Shown here one piece after another: positions 5,817-5,873 of a stretch of 5,873 nucleotides of DNA (within the stretch, counting starts at the first letter, position 1; each line of letters begins with the position of its first letter). Source of the DNA: an uncultured Collinsella sp. (GTDB lineage Bacteria > Actinomycetota > Coriobacteriia > Coriobacteriales > Coriobacteriaceae); contig CAUHHV010000049.1 in assembly GCA_959606065.1 (NCBI GenBank), positions 1-5,873 of the forward strand. Direction: 5' to 3'. The position numbers were made by a program, and so were the translations under genes. The notes beneath the pieces were generated by a model. That model did no database searches. It was given only the letters and a program-made list of their open reading frames with translations, and was not told where the DNA came from.

Positions 5817-5846
5817 TTGACGCTGCGCGCCGCCCAGGGCGACAAT
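5817..5846 (+). promoter_or_regulatory. Candidate promoter for the gene after prfA
   Basis: TTGACG (5817-5822) matches the -35 consensus at five of six positions. GACAAT (5841-5846), 18 bases on, matches the -10 consensus at four of six. The -10 overlaps a small inverted repeat, GACAA-T-TTGTC (5841-5851). The placement between the prfA hairpin and the next start codon fits a promoter, but the -10 is mediocre. Confidence 0.35.
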
Positions 5847-5867
5847 TTGTCATTCAAAAGGCAAGGC

Positions 5868-5873
5868 ATGACC
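5868..5873 (+). CDS. Start of a further gene, cut by the window edge
   Basis: An ATG at 5868 has AAAAGG (5856-5861) six bases upstream, and only two codons (Met-Thr) are inside the window. Nothing can be said from the protein itself. In many bacteria prfA is followed by prmC, the methyltransferase that modifies the RF1 GGQ glutamine, so that is the first guess from gene order alone. Confidence 0.4.

Overview
The window is GC-rich bacterial DNA with all recognisable genes on the + strand. It looks like an actinobacterium of the Coriobacteriia, most likely a Collinsella relative. That placement rests on overall style rather than a diagnostic marker: strong G/C preference at third codon positions, a twin-arginine lipoprotein signal on a transporter binding protein, an RF1 with the GPGGQ form of the catalytic loop, and an intergenic palindrome of a kind I associate with Collinsella genomes. 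It is an inference and was not checked against a database.

Positions 47-2939 hold a compact three-gene operon for a polar amino-acid ABC importer: a solute-binding lipoprotein, a permease with an unusually long N-terminal membrane extension, and an ATPase. The gaps are 9 and 22 bases, and each gene has its own Shine-Dalgarno sequence. A GC-rich hairpin (2963-2987) follows. Next comes an M20-family metallopeptidase (3012-4427) of the CPS1/PM20D1 type, with its metal-ligand set intact. The importer and the peptidase could act together, one bringing in amino acids or conjugates and the other hydrolysing amide-linked amino acids in the cytoplasm. Their adjacency is the only evidence for this.

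The 291-base gap at 4428-4718 is the most structured non-coding part. It begins, right at the peptidase stop codon, with two abutting palindromes: a 19-base element that seems to have lost its outer right arm, and a 56-base near-perfect palindrome built from four copies of TAGTCGTT. Further on lie a weak candidate promoter within a dyad, a second stem, a possible short leader ORF ending in UAG, a small GC hairpin and the strong ribosome binding site of prfA.

prfA (4719-5786) encodes peptide chain release factor 1. It is full length with intact PxT and GGQ motifs, but it has Gln where the RF1 structures place the stop-codon-stacking His. After it come a 10-bp hairpin, a candidate promoter and the first two codons of another gene, which by usual gene order could be prmC, the methyltransferase acting on the GGQ glutamine. 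The most interesting items are the composite palindrome, the UAG-terminated leader ORF in frame with the gene for the factor that reads UAG, and the His-to-Gln change in RF1. I saw no CRISPR array, tRNA, rRNA, transposase or phage gene.
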